DNA of 21,026 nucleotides from Fidelibacterota bacterium (lineage in GTDB: Bacteria > Fidelibacterota > Marinisomatia > SCGC-AAA003-L08 > GCA-002704045), in assembly GCA_002704045.1 (NCBI GenBank), contig PAFF01000024.1, positions 1 through 21,026 on the forward strand, read 5' to 3'. Below, in pieces: positions 8,777-16,761 of this stretch. Under the pieces are notes generated by a model, which was given only the letters and a program-made list of their open reading frames with translations, did not search any database and was not told the origin of the DNA. Positions within the stretch are counted from its first letter, which is position 1; each line of letters starts with the position of its first letter. Made by a program: the position numbers and the translations under genes.

Positions 8777-11209
8777 TTGAATATTCTCAAAATAGTTTTT
8801 ACAATTTTATTAAACCTCTCATTTAATCAAAACTCATTAAATGTTGATTTGCTTTTTAATTACGATTATGAGTATGGTGTGAATGATATTTGGGGATATC
8901 AGACTAATGACAATAGAGAATTCGCAATAGTTGGTACTGAATCAGGAACTTCAATTATTGAAATACTTGATAACACCGTTATTGAAAGGGGATTTATTGA
9001 AGGTGGTCCATCTACTTGGAGAGACATTAAATCATATGGAGAGTATATTTATATTGGTACGGAGAATAGCAACGGTGGAGTTCAAATAGTAAGTATGCAA
9101 GATCCTGATAATCCAATATTAGTGAACACTTTTACTAGAGTCGGTAATTCTCATAATCTATTGATAGATAATGGTTACCTATATATAATGGGTGCCAGTG
9201 ATGTAGGTTATTTGATTATTGCTTCATTAGAAGATCCACAAAATCCAGAACAAATTGGTATTTGGAATGAAGAGTATTTGCACGATATTTGTATAAATCA
9301 GAATATCTTATATGGGTGTGGTATATATTCTGGAGTTATGTTTGCGATTGATATTTCTGATCCACAAAATCCAAATACTATAAATTATTGGACTGATGTC
9401 CCATCAGCACATGCTTGTTGGACAACAGATGATGGGAATTATGTTCTAACAGCATCTGAAAGAGAATCTGGTCATATTATGATATGGGATGTGAATGATT
9501 TAGAAAATGTTAATTTGATTTCTGAATGGACGCCTTTAGGTGCAGAATGGGACTCTGCTCATAATATTTTCATTAGAGATCAATATGCATATATAAGTTA
9601 TTATAGATTTGGTTTACAAATCATAGATATTACAAATATTAATCAACCTTTGTTAGCTGGTTACTATGATACCTTTTTAAATGATGAAGATGGAGGATTA
9701 TATAGTGGTGCTTGGGGTGTCTTTCCATTTCAACAGTCATGTAATATATATATATCCGATAGATCTTCAGGTTTATATGTAGTTGATTTTAATGGGTGTA
9801 ATGAATCAGATTTACTTGATCCAATGCCTCCTTCAAACTTAAATATATACAGTAATTATGAAACTCCAAATTCAGTTCAAATAAATTGGACTAATCCAGA
9901 ACAATTATATGATGGAACAAGTTTAGATAATTTTTTGATAAAAATTTATCGAAATGAAGAGTTAATTCAAGAAGTAAATTATGTTTCATCTTATAATGAC
10001 TCTGGTCTGATAGATGGTAACTATTATAAATATGATTTGCTAACATTAGATTTAAATACAGATAGTCTAAGTAATACGATCTCATCAACTGTTTACTCAG
10101 GTGGCTCACCTTTTCCATCACCTCCAATGAACTTTTCCGTAAATGTAGTAGAAAATGGTATGGAATTATCTTGGGTAAATCCAAATACACAATCTGATAA
10201 TTCATACTTGGATGATTTAAAATCTGTAAGGGTGTTTAGAAATGATTCATTCATTTTTGAACAGAATGGTGTTAATAATATGGAAATGTCATTCATAGAT
10301 AATCCATTAGAGGGATATTTTTATAAATATTCAATAGTTTCAATTGATAATGAAGAACCAGAAAATTTGAGTGAATTTTCAGAAGAAATAAATATTTTTT
10401 ACGGTCCTGATATTGAATATTTGATTTGGGAACCAAGCTCAAATTCATCTTTTTCAGGATTAGAAATTAAAAATGATTTAGATTATTTTAATAAAAATGC
10501 ATTTTTATCAAATAATTTATTATCTTTTGGAAATTTAGAAGATAATAATTTTAAAGCAATTTTTGTTATAAATGGTATTTGGCCAAATAACCACATCTTT
10601 TCAGATTCCGAAAAATTAGTTCTTTCGAATTATTTAGAATCAGGAGGTAAGATTTATTTAGAGGATGCTGATATTTGGTATAACGATTTTGATAATCAAC
10701 TTTCTAATTATTTTAATTGTATTGGTTCAGATGATGGAAACGGTGATGTCACTAATTTAGTCGGTATTTCAGGTACATTTGCATCTGGATTTTTGACAAA
10801 TTACAATGGTGAGAATAATTCAATTGATAGATTATTATTTTCATCTTCAGCATTTCCAATAATAAATAATGATAACCCAATATATACTGTTATGGTTGCA
10901 AATGATAATGATGATTATAGAACCATAGCATCAACTGTAGAGTATGGTGGTTTTGAAAATATATTTGCTAGGAGAGCATTCCTAGAAACAATGTTGTATT
11001 TTTTTGAGAATGGGGGGCACCCTGATTGGTTAATTGGAGATAGTAATCAGGATGATGTAATTGATATTTTAGATATTATATTGATCGTTGATTATGTACT
11101 GACAATTATAATACCTGAACCAATTGAATATTGGTTAAGTAATGTAAACAAAGATGATGAAATAAATTTGCTTGATGTAATGTTTTTAATTGAACTAATT
11201 TTAAATTAG
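8777..11209 (+). CDS. Secreted LVIVD-propeller / Fn3 protein with dockerin-like C-terminus
   Basis: 810 aa. The only start that keeps the signal sequence (MNILKIVFTILLNLS) is TTG at 8777; an in-frame stop at 8756-8758 rules out a longer form. Residues about 20-335 carry LVIVD repeats of the 'choice-of-anchor B' propeller type (VQIVSMQDPDNP, FAIDISDPQNP, LQIIDITNINQP, LYVVDF). Two fibronectin type III domains follow (about 350-440 and 447-537; PPSNLNIY...VQINWTNP and PPMNFSV...MELSWVNP). Residues about 545-745 look like the Rossmann/ThuA-like domain common in secreted surface proteins ('FSDSEKLVLSNYLESGGKIYLED'). A dockerin-like pair ends the protein (754-810). No catalytic residues recognised; probably a binding or scaffolding surface protein. 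It lies 51 nt after the carboxypeptidase gene and shares its C-terminal module. Confidence 0.85.
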   Translation: MNILKIVFTILLNLSFNQNSLNVDLLFNYDYEYGVNDIWGYQTNDNREFAIVGTESGTSIIEILDNTVIERGFIEGGPSTWRDIKSYGEYIYIGTENSNGGVQIVSMQDPDNPILVNTFTRVGNSHNLLIDNGYLYIMGASDVGYLIIASLEDPQNPEQIGIWNEEYLHDICINQNILYGCGIYSGVMFAIDISDPQNPNTINYWTDVPSAHACWTTDDGNYVLTASERESGHIMIWDVNDLENVNLISEWTPLGAEWDSAHNIFIRDQYAYISYYRFGLQIIDITNINQPLLAGYYDTFLNDEDGGLYSGAWGVFPFQQSCNIYISDRSSGLYVVDFNGCNESDLLDPMPPSNLNIYSNYETPNSVQINWTNPEQLYDGTSLDNFLIKIYRNEELIQEVNYVSSYNDSGLIDGNYYKYDLLTLDLNTDSLSNTISSTVYSGGSPFPSPPMNFSVNVVENGMELSWVNPNTQSDNSYLDDLKSVRVFRNDSFIFEQNGVNNMEMSFIDNPLEGYFYKYSIVSIDNEEPENLSEFSEEINIFYGPDIEYLIWEPSSNSSFSGLEIKNDLDYFNKNAFLSNNLLSFGNLEDNNFKAIFVINGIWPNNHIFSDSEKLVLSNYLESGGKIYLEDADIWYNDFDNQLSNYFNCIGSDDGNGDVTNLVGISGTFASGFLTNYNGENNSIDRLLFSSSAFPIINNDNPIYTVMVANDNDDYRTIASTVEYGGFENIFARRAFLETMLYFFENGGHPDWLIGDSNQDDVIDILDIILIVDYVLTIIIPEPIEYWLSNVNKDDEINLLDVMFLIELILN

Positions 11210-11228
11210 TTTTTTAAATTTGTTTAAT

Positions 11229-11891
11229 TTAATTTAATATTGGATCTTTAATTTTAGCATTTTTAAATCCTCGCTCTCTAAGAGCACAAGAATCACAATT
11301 TTGGCAAGGTATTTCTTGATTTTTATAACAGCTCCAAGTAAGATGTAAAGGTGCACCAAGTTTCACACCTTTTAAGATAATTTCCTTCTTGCTTAAATGA
11401 ATAAGAGGTGTTTCAATTTTAATTTTTGTGTCATCTTTTGTTCCTTTGTCAATGGCTTTTTCAAAAGCATCAAAAAATGATCTTCTACAATCTGGATAAC
11501 CTGAAGAATCTTCTTCTACTGCACCAACGAATATTGATTTTGCATTGATTACTTCAGCCCAGGATACGGCAGAACTTAAAATATTTGCATTTCGAAAAGG
11601 TACATATGAAGATGGAATTTTTTTATTATTTAAATCAGTTTTTGAAACAGGTATATTCGAATCAGTTAAACTTGAACCTCCAATTATGTTGAATTGACTC
11701 ATATCAATTATTAGTGAGTCTTTAATTGAATAAAAATTTTGTATATCTTTAAAAGCTTGCAATTCTCTTTGTTGAGTAAGCTGACCGTAGTTTACATGGA
11801 GTAATGCAAGTTTTGAAAATTGTTTTGATGCAATTGAAGTTGTAACACAACTATCCATTCCTCCTGAAACTAAAACAATAGCTTTACTCAT
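11229..11891 (-). CDS. queC: 7-cyano-7-deazaguanine synthase QueC
   Basis: 220 aa from the ATG at 11891 (MSKAIVLVSGG...); an in-frame TTG at 11903 would add four residues but would overlap queE. It carries the PP-loop ATP-pyrophosphatase motif S9-G-G-M-D-S14 and the C-terminal zinc site C188, C196, C199, C202 (SCYKNQEIPCQNCDSC). Reaction: converts 7-carboxy-7-deazaguanine to preQ0 with ATP and ammonia, the last step before preQ1 in queuosine tRNA modification. It starts 1 nt after the queE stop, so it is translationally linked to queE. QueD and QueF are not in the window. The gene ends 19 nt from the convergent LVIVD gene. Confidence 0.96.
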   Translation of the reverse strand: MSKAIVLVSGGMDSCVTTSIASKQFSKLALLHVNYGQLTQQRELQAFKDIQNFYSIKDSLIIDMSQFNIIGGSSLTDSNIPVSKTDLNNKKIPSSYVPFRNANILSSAVSWAEVINAKSIFVGAVEEDSSGYPDCRRSFFDAFEKAIDKGTKDDTKIKIETPLIHLSKKEIILKGVKLGAPLHLTWSCYKNQEIPCQNCDSCALRERGFKNAKIKDPILN

Positions 11892-11892
11892 A

Positions 11893-12534
11893 CTAAACTC
11901 CAATAGTATTAGGATGCCAAATATGTTTGTGCATTTGAACTTGAAATTTTACATTCAAGGCATCATCAAGTATCCATTTTGCTAATTTTTCATAATTTAG
12001 CTCATTAAAAACACAAGAAAAAAGTACAATCCATTTTTTTGTTAAGTTATATTTTTTTATTTTGTTTTTTGCCCATTCATAATCTTCTCTATTACCAATA
12101 ACAAATTTTATCTCATCATGATCTTGCATATCATCTAATATTGACCAAAGATTTTTATTATTCATTTCACTGAAAGGACATTTAAAATCAATAATTTTAA
12201 TTACTTCTTTAGGAACTTGCTTAATTGATAAGGATCCTCCTGTTTCAAGCATAACTTTGTATCCGCTTGAAATTAAGGATTCCATTAATTTAATAGATTC
12301 CTTTTGTAGTAAAGGTTCACCTCCAGTTACTTCAACTAATTTGCAATTATATTTTTTGATTTTTGCTAGAATTTCATCTATATTCATGCTATTGCCTTCA
12401 TAAAATGAATAATCTGTATCGCACCATGTACACCTTAAATTGCAGTATGTAAGACGTATAAAAATACAAGGTAATCCAGACAATGAAGACTCACCTTGAA
12501 TGCTGTAAAATATTTCATTTATGCGAAGACTCAT
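11893..12534 (-). CDS. queE: 7-carboxy-7-deazaguanine synthase QueE (radical SAM)
   Basis: 213 aa from the ATG at 12534 (MSLRINEIFYSIQGES, the normal QueE N-terminus); an upstream in-frame TTG at 12567 would add 11 unconserved residues. Radical SAM cluster cysteines C31-x3-C35-x2-C38 (YCNLRCTWCD), the GGE motif at 70-74 (TGGEP) and the family start 'SIQGE' are all visible. Reaction: S-adenosylmethionine-dependent ring contraction of 6-carboxytetrahydropterin to 7-carboxy-7-deazaguanine. It is followed directly by queC. It diverges from the aminotransferase gene across a 131-nt intergenic stretch that contains a palindrome. Confidence 0.95.
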   Translation of the reverse strand: MSLRINEIFYSIQGESSLSGLPCIFIRLTYCNLRCTWCDTDYSFYEGNSMNIDEILAKIKKYNCKLVEVTGGEPLLQKESIKLMESLISSGYKVMLETGGSLSIKQVPKEVIKIIDFKCPFSEMNNKNLWSILDDMQDHDEIKFVIGNREDYEWAKNKIKKYNLTKKWIVLFSCVFNELNYEKLAKWILDDALNVKFQVQMHKHIWHPNTIGV

Positions 12535-12608
12535 TAGGTAATTTATTAATATAAGATGAATTGACAATGTACTATTAAAAAAAAATAAAATTTAATATAT
12601 TTAGAGGC

Positions 12609-12641
12609 TTTGAAAACAATGATATTAATCATTAAAATTTG
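12609..12641 (+). promoter_or_regulatory. Possible promoter with embedded AATGAT-N4-ATCATT palindrome
   Basis: The 131-nt gap between divergent queE and the aminotransferase gene holds a perfect inverted repeat, AATGAT-ATTA-ATCATT (12618-12633), with the TGAT-N4-ATCA core typical of the CRP/FNR family. It lies between TTTG (12609-12612) and AAAATTTG (12634-12641), which are 21 nt apart. This roughly fits the Bacteroidetes promoter pattern TTTG...TAnnTTTG, with one mismatch. A dimeric regulator could act here on either gene. In DNA this AT-rich, chance matches are real possibilities. Confidence 0.3.
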
Positions 12642-12665
12642 ATGTGTTATTAATTAATAAAATAT

Positions 12666-13751
12666 ATGAATAATCCTCCAAAACTCTTTATACCTGGACC
12701 TACTGAAGTAACTAAAGATGTTTTAGAATCTTTTTCTACAGCACAAATAGGACATAGAACCCCTGAATTTTCTGAATTGATGAAATTTATTGTCAATGGT
12801 GTTCAGAAAGTACTGTATACAAAAAATAGAATTTATTTAGCTTCTAATCCTGCAACAGCTCTTTGGGAAATGTCTCTTACTAATTCAGTAAAAAAAGGAG
12901 TATTACATGCAGTAAATGGAGCATTTAGTAATAAATGGGTATCTATATCAAATTCTTTAGGATTAAAAAATAAAAAAATTGATTTTGAATGGGGAAATGG
13001 AGTTGATGTTAATGAAGTAGATAAATTGTTATCTACTGGAAACTATGATGTTTTTGCTATGGTTCATAATGAAACTTCTACTGGTACTCAAAGTAATTTA
13101 GAAGAAATATCTAATTTACTTATTAATAAATATCCTGATATCATTTGGCTTGTTGACGCAGTGAGTTCAATGGCTGGTACTAAAATTGAAGTTGATAAAT
13201 TGGGAATTGATTATATTTTTTCTTCATTACAAAAGGCTTGGGGCTTACCCGCGGGCTTTTCAATATTTTCAGTATCCGATCGATTTAGAAAAGTATCAAA
13301 CAGTATTGAACGTAAAGGATATTATTTTGATTTAAATATTTATGATAAATATTATGATAAAATGCAAACACCCTCTACACCATCAATTGCTCATATGTAT
13401 GGTATGAAATATATATTAGAACAAATAAATTTAGAGGGCATTGGTAATAGGTGGTTAAGGCATATGAAAATGGCTGAATTTACTAGAAAATGGGCTCTTG
13501 ATAGAGGTCAAACTATTTTTACCCAATCAGGATGTGAATCTAATACAATGACTTGCATTTGTAATGATAGAAATTGGGATATTAATAAAATTAATGAAAT
13601 TTTATTATCAAAAGGATACAGAATGGATAGAGGTTATGGCAAACTTAGATTTAAAGCTTTTAGAATTGCACATATGGGTAATGTGACTTATAAAATGCTT
13701 AAGGAGTATTTAGACGTTTTTGATAAAGTCTTAAAAGGTTTGAATAAATGA
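12666..13751 (+). CDS. Class V aminotransferase (alanine-glyoxylate / phosphoserine aminotransferase type)
   Basis: 361 aa. The N-terminus 'LFIPGPTEV' and 'GHRTPEF' are the hallmark of PLP class V aminotransferases of the alanine-glyoxylate/serine-pyruvate group. The Schiff-base lysine is K190 in SSLQKAWGLPAG, preceded by the PLP-binding Asp in 'WLVDAVSS'; the C-terminal 'FRIAHMGN' is also typical. The stop overlaps the ATG of serA (ATGA), so the natural reading is phosphoserine aminotransferase: 3-phosphohydroxypyruvate plus glutamate to phosphoserine, the step after SerA. Family members of this branch can also use glyoxylate or pyruvate, so substrate is inferred from context only. First gene of a tightly packed run through 18362. 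No clear Shine-Dalgarno before its ATG. Confidence 0.88.
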   Translation: MNNPPKLFIPGPTEVTKDVLESFSTAQIGHRTPEFSELMKFIVNGVQKVLYTKNRIYLASNPATALWEMSLTNSVKKGVLHAVNGAFSNKWVSISNSLGLKNKKIDFEWGNGVDVNEVDKLLSTGNYDVFAMVHNETSTGTQSNLEEISNLLINKYPDIIWLVDAVSSMAGTKIEVDKLGIDYIFSSLQKAWGLPAGFSIFSVSDRFRKVSNSIERKGYYFDLNIYDKYYDKMQTPSTPSIAHMYGMKYILEQINLEGIGNRWLRHMKMAEFTRKWALDRGQTIFTQSGCESNTMTCICNDRNWDINKINEILLSKGYRMDRGYGKLRFKAFRIAHMGNVTYKMLKEYLDVFDKVLKGLNK

Positions 13752-15322
13752 AAATTTTAGTTACAGATCCAATTTCAAATTCTGGAATTAATTTACTACA
13801 AAACAGTGGTTTTAAATTAATATATGAAACAAATCTTAAAAAAAATGATATATTAGAATTTATAGAAAGCATTGATGCTTGGATTGTACGTAGTGGTACT
13901 CAATTAACAAAAGAATTAATAAATAAGGCTAAAAACTTAAAAGTTATTGGTAGAGCTGGCGTTGGTGTTGATAATATTGACATTATTGCCTCAACTGCAA
14001 AAGGAGTTGTTGTGATGAACACTCCTGATGGTAATACAATATCTGCTGCTGAACATACAATAGCTATGATTTGTTCTTTATCAAGAAATATCCATTCTTC
14101 ACATAATGATCTTGTTAAAGGCAATTGGAATCGTCATTCTTTCCTTGGCGTTGAATTACGGGATAAAATATTAGGAATTGTTGGACTTGGAAGAATTGGT
14201 TTAGAGGTTGCGCATCGTGCAACTTCATTTGGGATGAAGGTATTTGGATATGATCCCTATGTAAATGAAAAAATATTGAAAGAAAAAAATATAACAGCTA
14301 TTGAATTAGATCAACTTACTAGAGAAAGTGATTTTATTACACTGCACGTACCATTAATAGAATCAACCAAATATTTATTTGATTATGATAGATTACAAAT
14401 GATGAAAAAAACATCACGTATTATAAATGTTGCTAGGGGAGGATTAATAAACGAAATAGATTTAGCTAAAGCTCTTAACTGTAATATAATTTCAGGAGCA
14501 GCTATTGATGTTTTTGAAAATGAACCGATTAAAAAAAATAATCCATTATTAAACGCAAAAAATATTCTGTTAACTCCACATCTTGGAGCATCAACACTTG
14601 AAGCTAAAGAAGGTGTTTCTATATCAATATGCAAACAAGTTGTAAATTATTTAAAAAATGAGGAAATGGGAAATGCAATAAATATGCCTTTAGCTGATAT
14701 GGGAGTTTTAAAAAGAATTTCAACTTTCATAAATTTAGCAGAAACAATTGGTTCAATTCAAAGGCAGCTATTATCAGGTGCAGTAAAAGCTATCTATATT
14801 GATTGCTATGGATCAATTGAAGAAAGCAAAACAATTTTGTTGTCATTCCTAAAAGGATTGTTAAACGATATTGTTGATGGAGGAGTTAACTTTATCAATG
14901 CAAATGTTATAGCCAAAGAAAGAGGAATTAAAACATCACACTCTTATAAAAATAAAGAAATTCCTTTTTCTAATTTAATTATGACAAAAGTAGAAACTGA
15001 TACTGAAACAGTTACATTAGGTGGATGTGTTTTTGGGAAAAATTTGTATAGAATTGTTGAAATTATGGGTTTTGAACTTGATATGAAGCCCGAAGGTAAC
15101 ATGTTATTCATGCAGAACAAGGATATCCCTGGTGTAATTGGTAAAGTTGGTTCTATTTTAGGAGAAAATAAAGTTAATATTGGCGAGTATTTATTGAGTC
15201 GTACTAGTAAAAATGATATTGCATATGCTGTAGTTAAACTAGATTGTAAATTAGACACTCACATTATTGAGAGTCTCAAAAACTTAGATGAAATAATTAA
15301 AATACACCAACTAAAATTATAA
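13748..15322 (+). CDS. serA: D-3-phosphoglycerate dehydrogenase SerA
   Basis: 524 aa, the usual length of the long SerA type with an intervening (ASB) domain and a C-terminal ACT domain. NAD-binding motif GIVGLGRIG; catalytic residues R230 (NVARGG), E259 (FENEP) and H278 (PHLGAST). The ACT domain covers about the last 75 residues (MLFMQNKDIPGVIGKVGSIL) and suggests allosteric feedback, commonly by serine. Reaction: 3-phosphoglycerate plus NAD+ to 3-phosphohydroxypyruvate, the first step of serine synthesis in the cytoplasm. It overlaps the upstream aminotransferase by 4 nt and shares one base with the gatB start (TAATG), so all three are probably co-translated. Confidence 0.96.
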   Translation: MKILVTDPISNSGINLLQNSGFKLIYETNLKKNDILEFIESIDAWIVRSGTQLTKELINKAKNLKVIGRAGVGVDNIDIIASTAKGVVVMNTPDGNTISAAEHTIAMICSLSRNIHSSHNDLVKGNWNRHSFLGVELRDKILGIVGLGRIGLEVAHRATSFGMKVFGYDPYVNEKILKEKNITAIELDQLTRESDFITLHVPLIESTKYLFDYDRLQMMKKTSRIINVARGGLINEIDLAKALNCNIISGAAIDVFENEPIKKNNPLLNAKNILLTPHLGASTLEAKEGVSISICKQVVNYLKNEEMGNAINMPLADMGVLKRISTFINLAETIGSIQRQLLSGAVKAIYIDCYGSIEESKTILLSFLKGLLNDIVDGGVNFINANVIAKERGIKTSHSYKNKEIPFSNLIMTKVETDTETVTLGGCVFGKNLYRIVEIMGFELDMKPEGNMLFMQNKDIPGVIGKVGSILGENKVNIGEYLLSRTSKNDIAYAVVKLDCKLDTHIIESLKNLDEIIKIHQLKL

Positions 15323-16761
15323 TGAATCATAGATTAAACAATGAATGGGAATCTGTCATTGGACTAGAAGTTCACGTTCAGCTTTCAACTAATACAAAAA
15401 TGTTTTGTAGTTGCAAGTGGTCTTATGGTGAATTGCCAAATACTTTAACTTGTCCTAGATGCTTGGGTATGCCTGGAGCTCTTCCAGTTGTTAATAAAAA
15501 AGCTATTGAATATGCTATAACAATAGGTCACGCACTCAATTGTAAAATAAGATCTGAAACAACTTTTTCAAGAAAAAACTATTTTTATCCAGATTTACCA
15601 AAAGGTTATCAAATTTCACAATTCAATGATCCAATTTGTGAAAAAGGCTTTTTACAAATCAATGATTCAGATGGTATTAAAAAAATTGGTATCACTCGAG
15701 CTCATATGGAAGAAGATGCTGGAAAATTAATTCATGATTTAGGAACATCTTCTCTAGTAGATTTAAATCGCTGTGGAACTCCATTGGTAGAAATTGTCAG
15801 TGAACCTGATTTACGTAATGCAAAACAAGCTCGACAATATCTTGATCGTTTGAAACAAACTATTCAATATACTGGAGTATCTGATTGTGATATGGAAAAG
15901 GGTAATTTGCGGTGTGATGCAAATATTTCGGTTAGAAAAAAAGGTCAAAAAGATTTTGGTACTAGAACAGAAATAAAAAACCTAAATTCATTTCGTTTTG
16001 TTGAGAGAGCAATAAACTATGAAATTAATAGACATATTTCTTTAATTGAAGATGGTGGTAAAATTGATCAATGTACTATGATGTGGGATGAAAACAAAGG
16101 TAAAACTTATATAATAAGAACAAAAGAAGAAGCTCACGATTACAGATATTTCCCAGAGCCTGATATTCCTCCATTGTCAATTTCTAATCAATTAATAAAT
16201 GATATAAAAATGACTTTAAAGGAATTACCATCAGATAAAGAAAAACGTTTTGTTGATGAATATAACATAAAACTCAGTGATGCTATCATTTTTGTAAAAG
16301 ATAAAAAATTAGCTAATTTTTATGAATCAATTTGCAAAAGCTCAGGACTGCCACATCTAGCAAGTAAATGGATACTTGGAGAAGTTTTAAGATTGCTTAA
16401 AGAATATAAAATAACTATAGATGAATGTCCAGTGTCTGTAGAGCAGCTATCAGGTCTCTTGAAGCAAATTGATCAAAATGTAATTACTAATGCTAATGCT
16501 AAAAATATATTTAATATAATGATCGAAACTAATGATGACGCAGTAGCAATTATTGAACGTGAAGGATTTAGTTTAAATGAATATAGTGATAGTATTGAAG
16601 AAATAGTTTTAACAGTTTTTAAGGATAACCCAGAAGAAGCTGATAGATTTAAAAATGGAGAACAAAAACTTTTAGGTTTTTTTATGGGACAAGTAATGAA
16701 AATTACAAAAGGTAGAGTTGATCCAACAAGTGTATCGAAAATTATTGGAAAACTCATTTAA
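15322..16761 (+). CDS. gatB: Aspartyl/glutamyl-tRNA amidotransferase subunit B
   Basis: 479 aa, normal length. The GatB start VIGLEVHVQLST is intact, as are the zinc cysteines C29, C31, C44 and C47 (CSC...CPRC), 'GYQISQFNDPI', 'RAHMEEDAGKL' and 'CGTPLVEIVSEPD'. The C-terminal YqeY-like helical tail is present (about 330-479). With GatA and GatC, not in this window, it converts misacylated Glu-tRNA(Gln) and/or Asp-tRNA(Asn) to the amide forms. Its presence implies an indirect aminoacylation route. The start shares a base with the serA stop, and the next gene starts inside its 3' end. Confidence 0.97.
   Translation: MNHRLNNEWESVIGLEVHVQLSTNTKMFCSCKWSYGELPNTLTCPRCLGMPGALPVVNKKAIEYAITIGHALNCKIRSETTFSRKNYFYPDLPKGYQISQFNDPICEKGFLQINDSDGIKKIGITRAHMEEDAGKLIHDLGTSSLVDLNRCGTPLVEIVSEPDLRNAKQARQYLDRLKQTIQYTGVSDCDMEKGNLRCDANISVRKKGQKDFGTRTEIKNLNSFRFVERAINYEINRHISLIEDGGKIDQCTMMWDENKGKTYIIRTKEEAHDYRYFPEPDIPPLSISNQLINDIKMTLKELPSDKEKRFVDEYNIKLSDAIIFVKDKKLANFYESICKSSGLPHLASKWILGEVLRLLKEYKITIDECPVSVEQLSGLLKQIDQNVITNANAKNIFNIMIETNDDAVAIIEREGFSLNEYSDSIEEIVLTVFKDNPEEADRFKNGEQKLLGFFMGQVMKITKGRVDPTSVSKIIGKLI

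Noticed and set aside
11201..11237. TTAAATT...AATTTAA hairpin between the convergent LVIVD and queC genes, as a bidirectional terminator
   Set aside because: The stem is A/T only and several alternative pairings are equally good; position is suggestive but the sequence does not support a call.
11893..12567. Longer QueE starting at TTG 12567
   Set aside because: The extra residues are unlike any QueE N-terminus, and ATG 12534 begins exactly at the conserved start of the domain.
14383..15258. Minus-strand open frames inside serA (14383-14634 and 14944-15258)
   Set aside because: They are antisense shadows of a fully conserved serA; such frames are expected where AT-rich coding strands avoid certain reverse stops.
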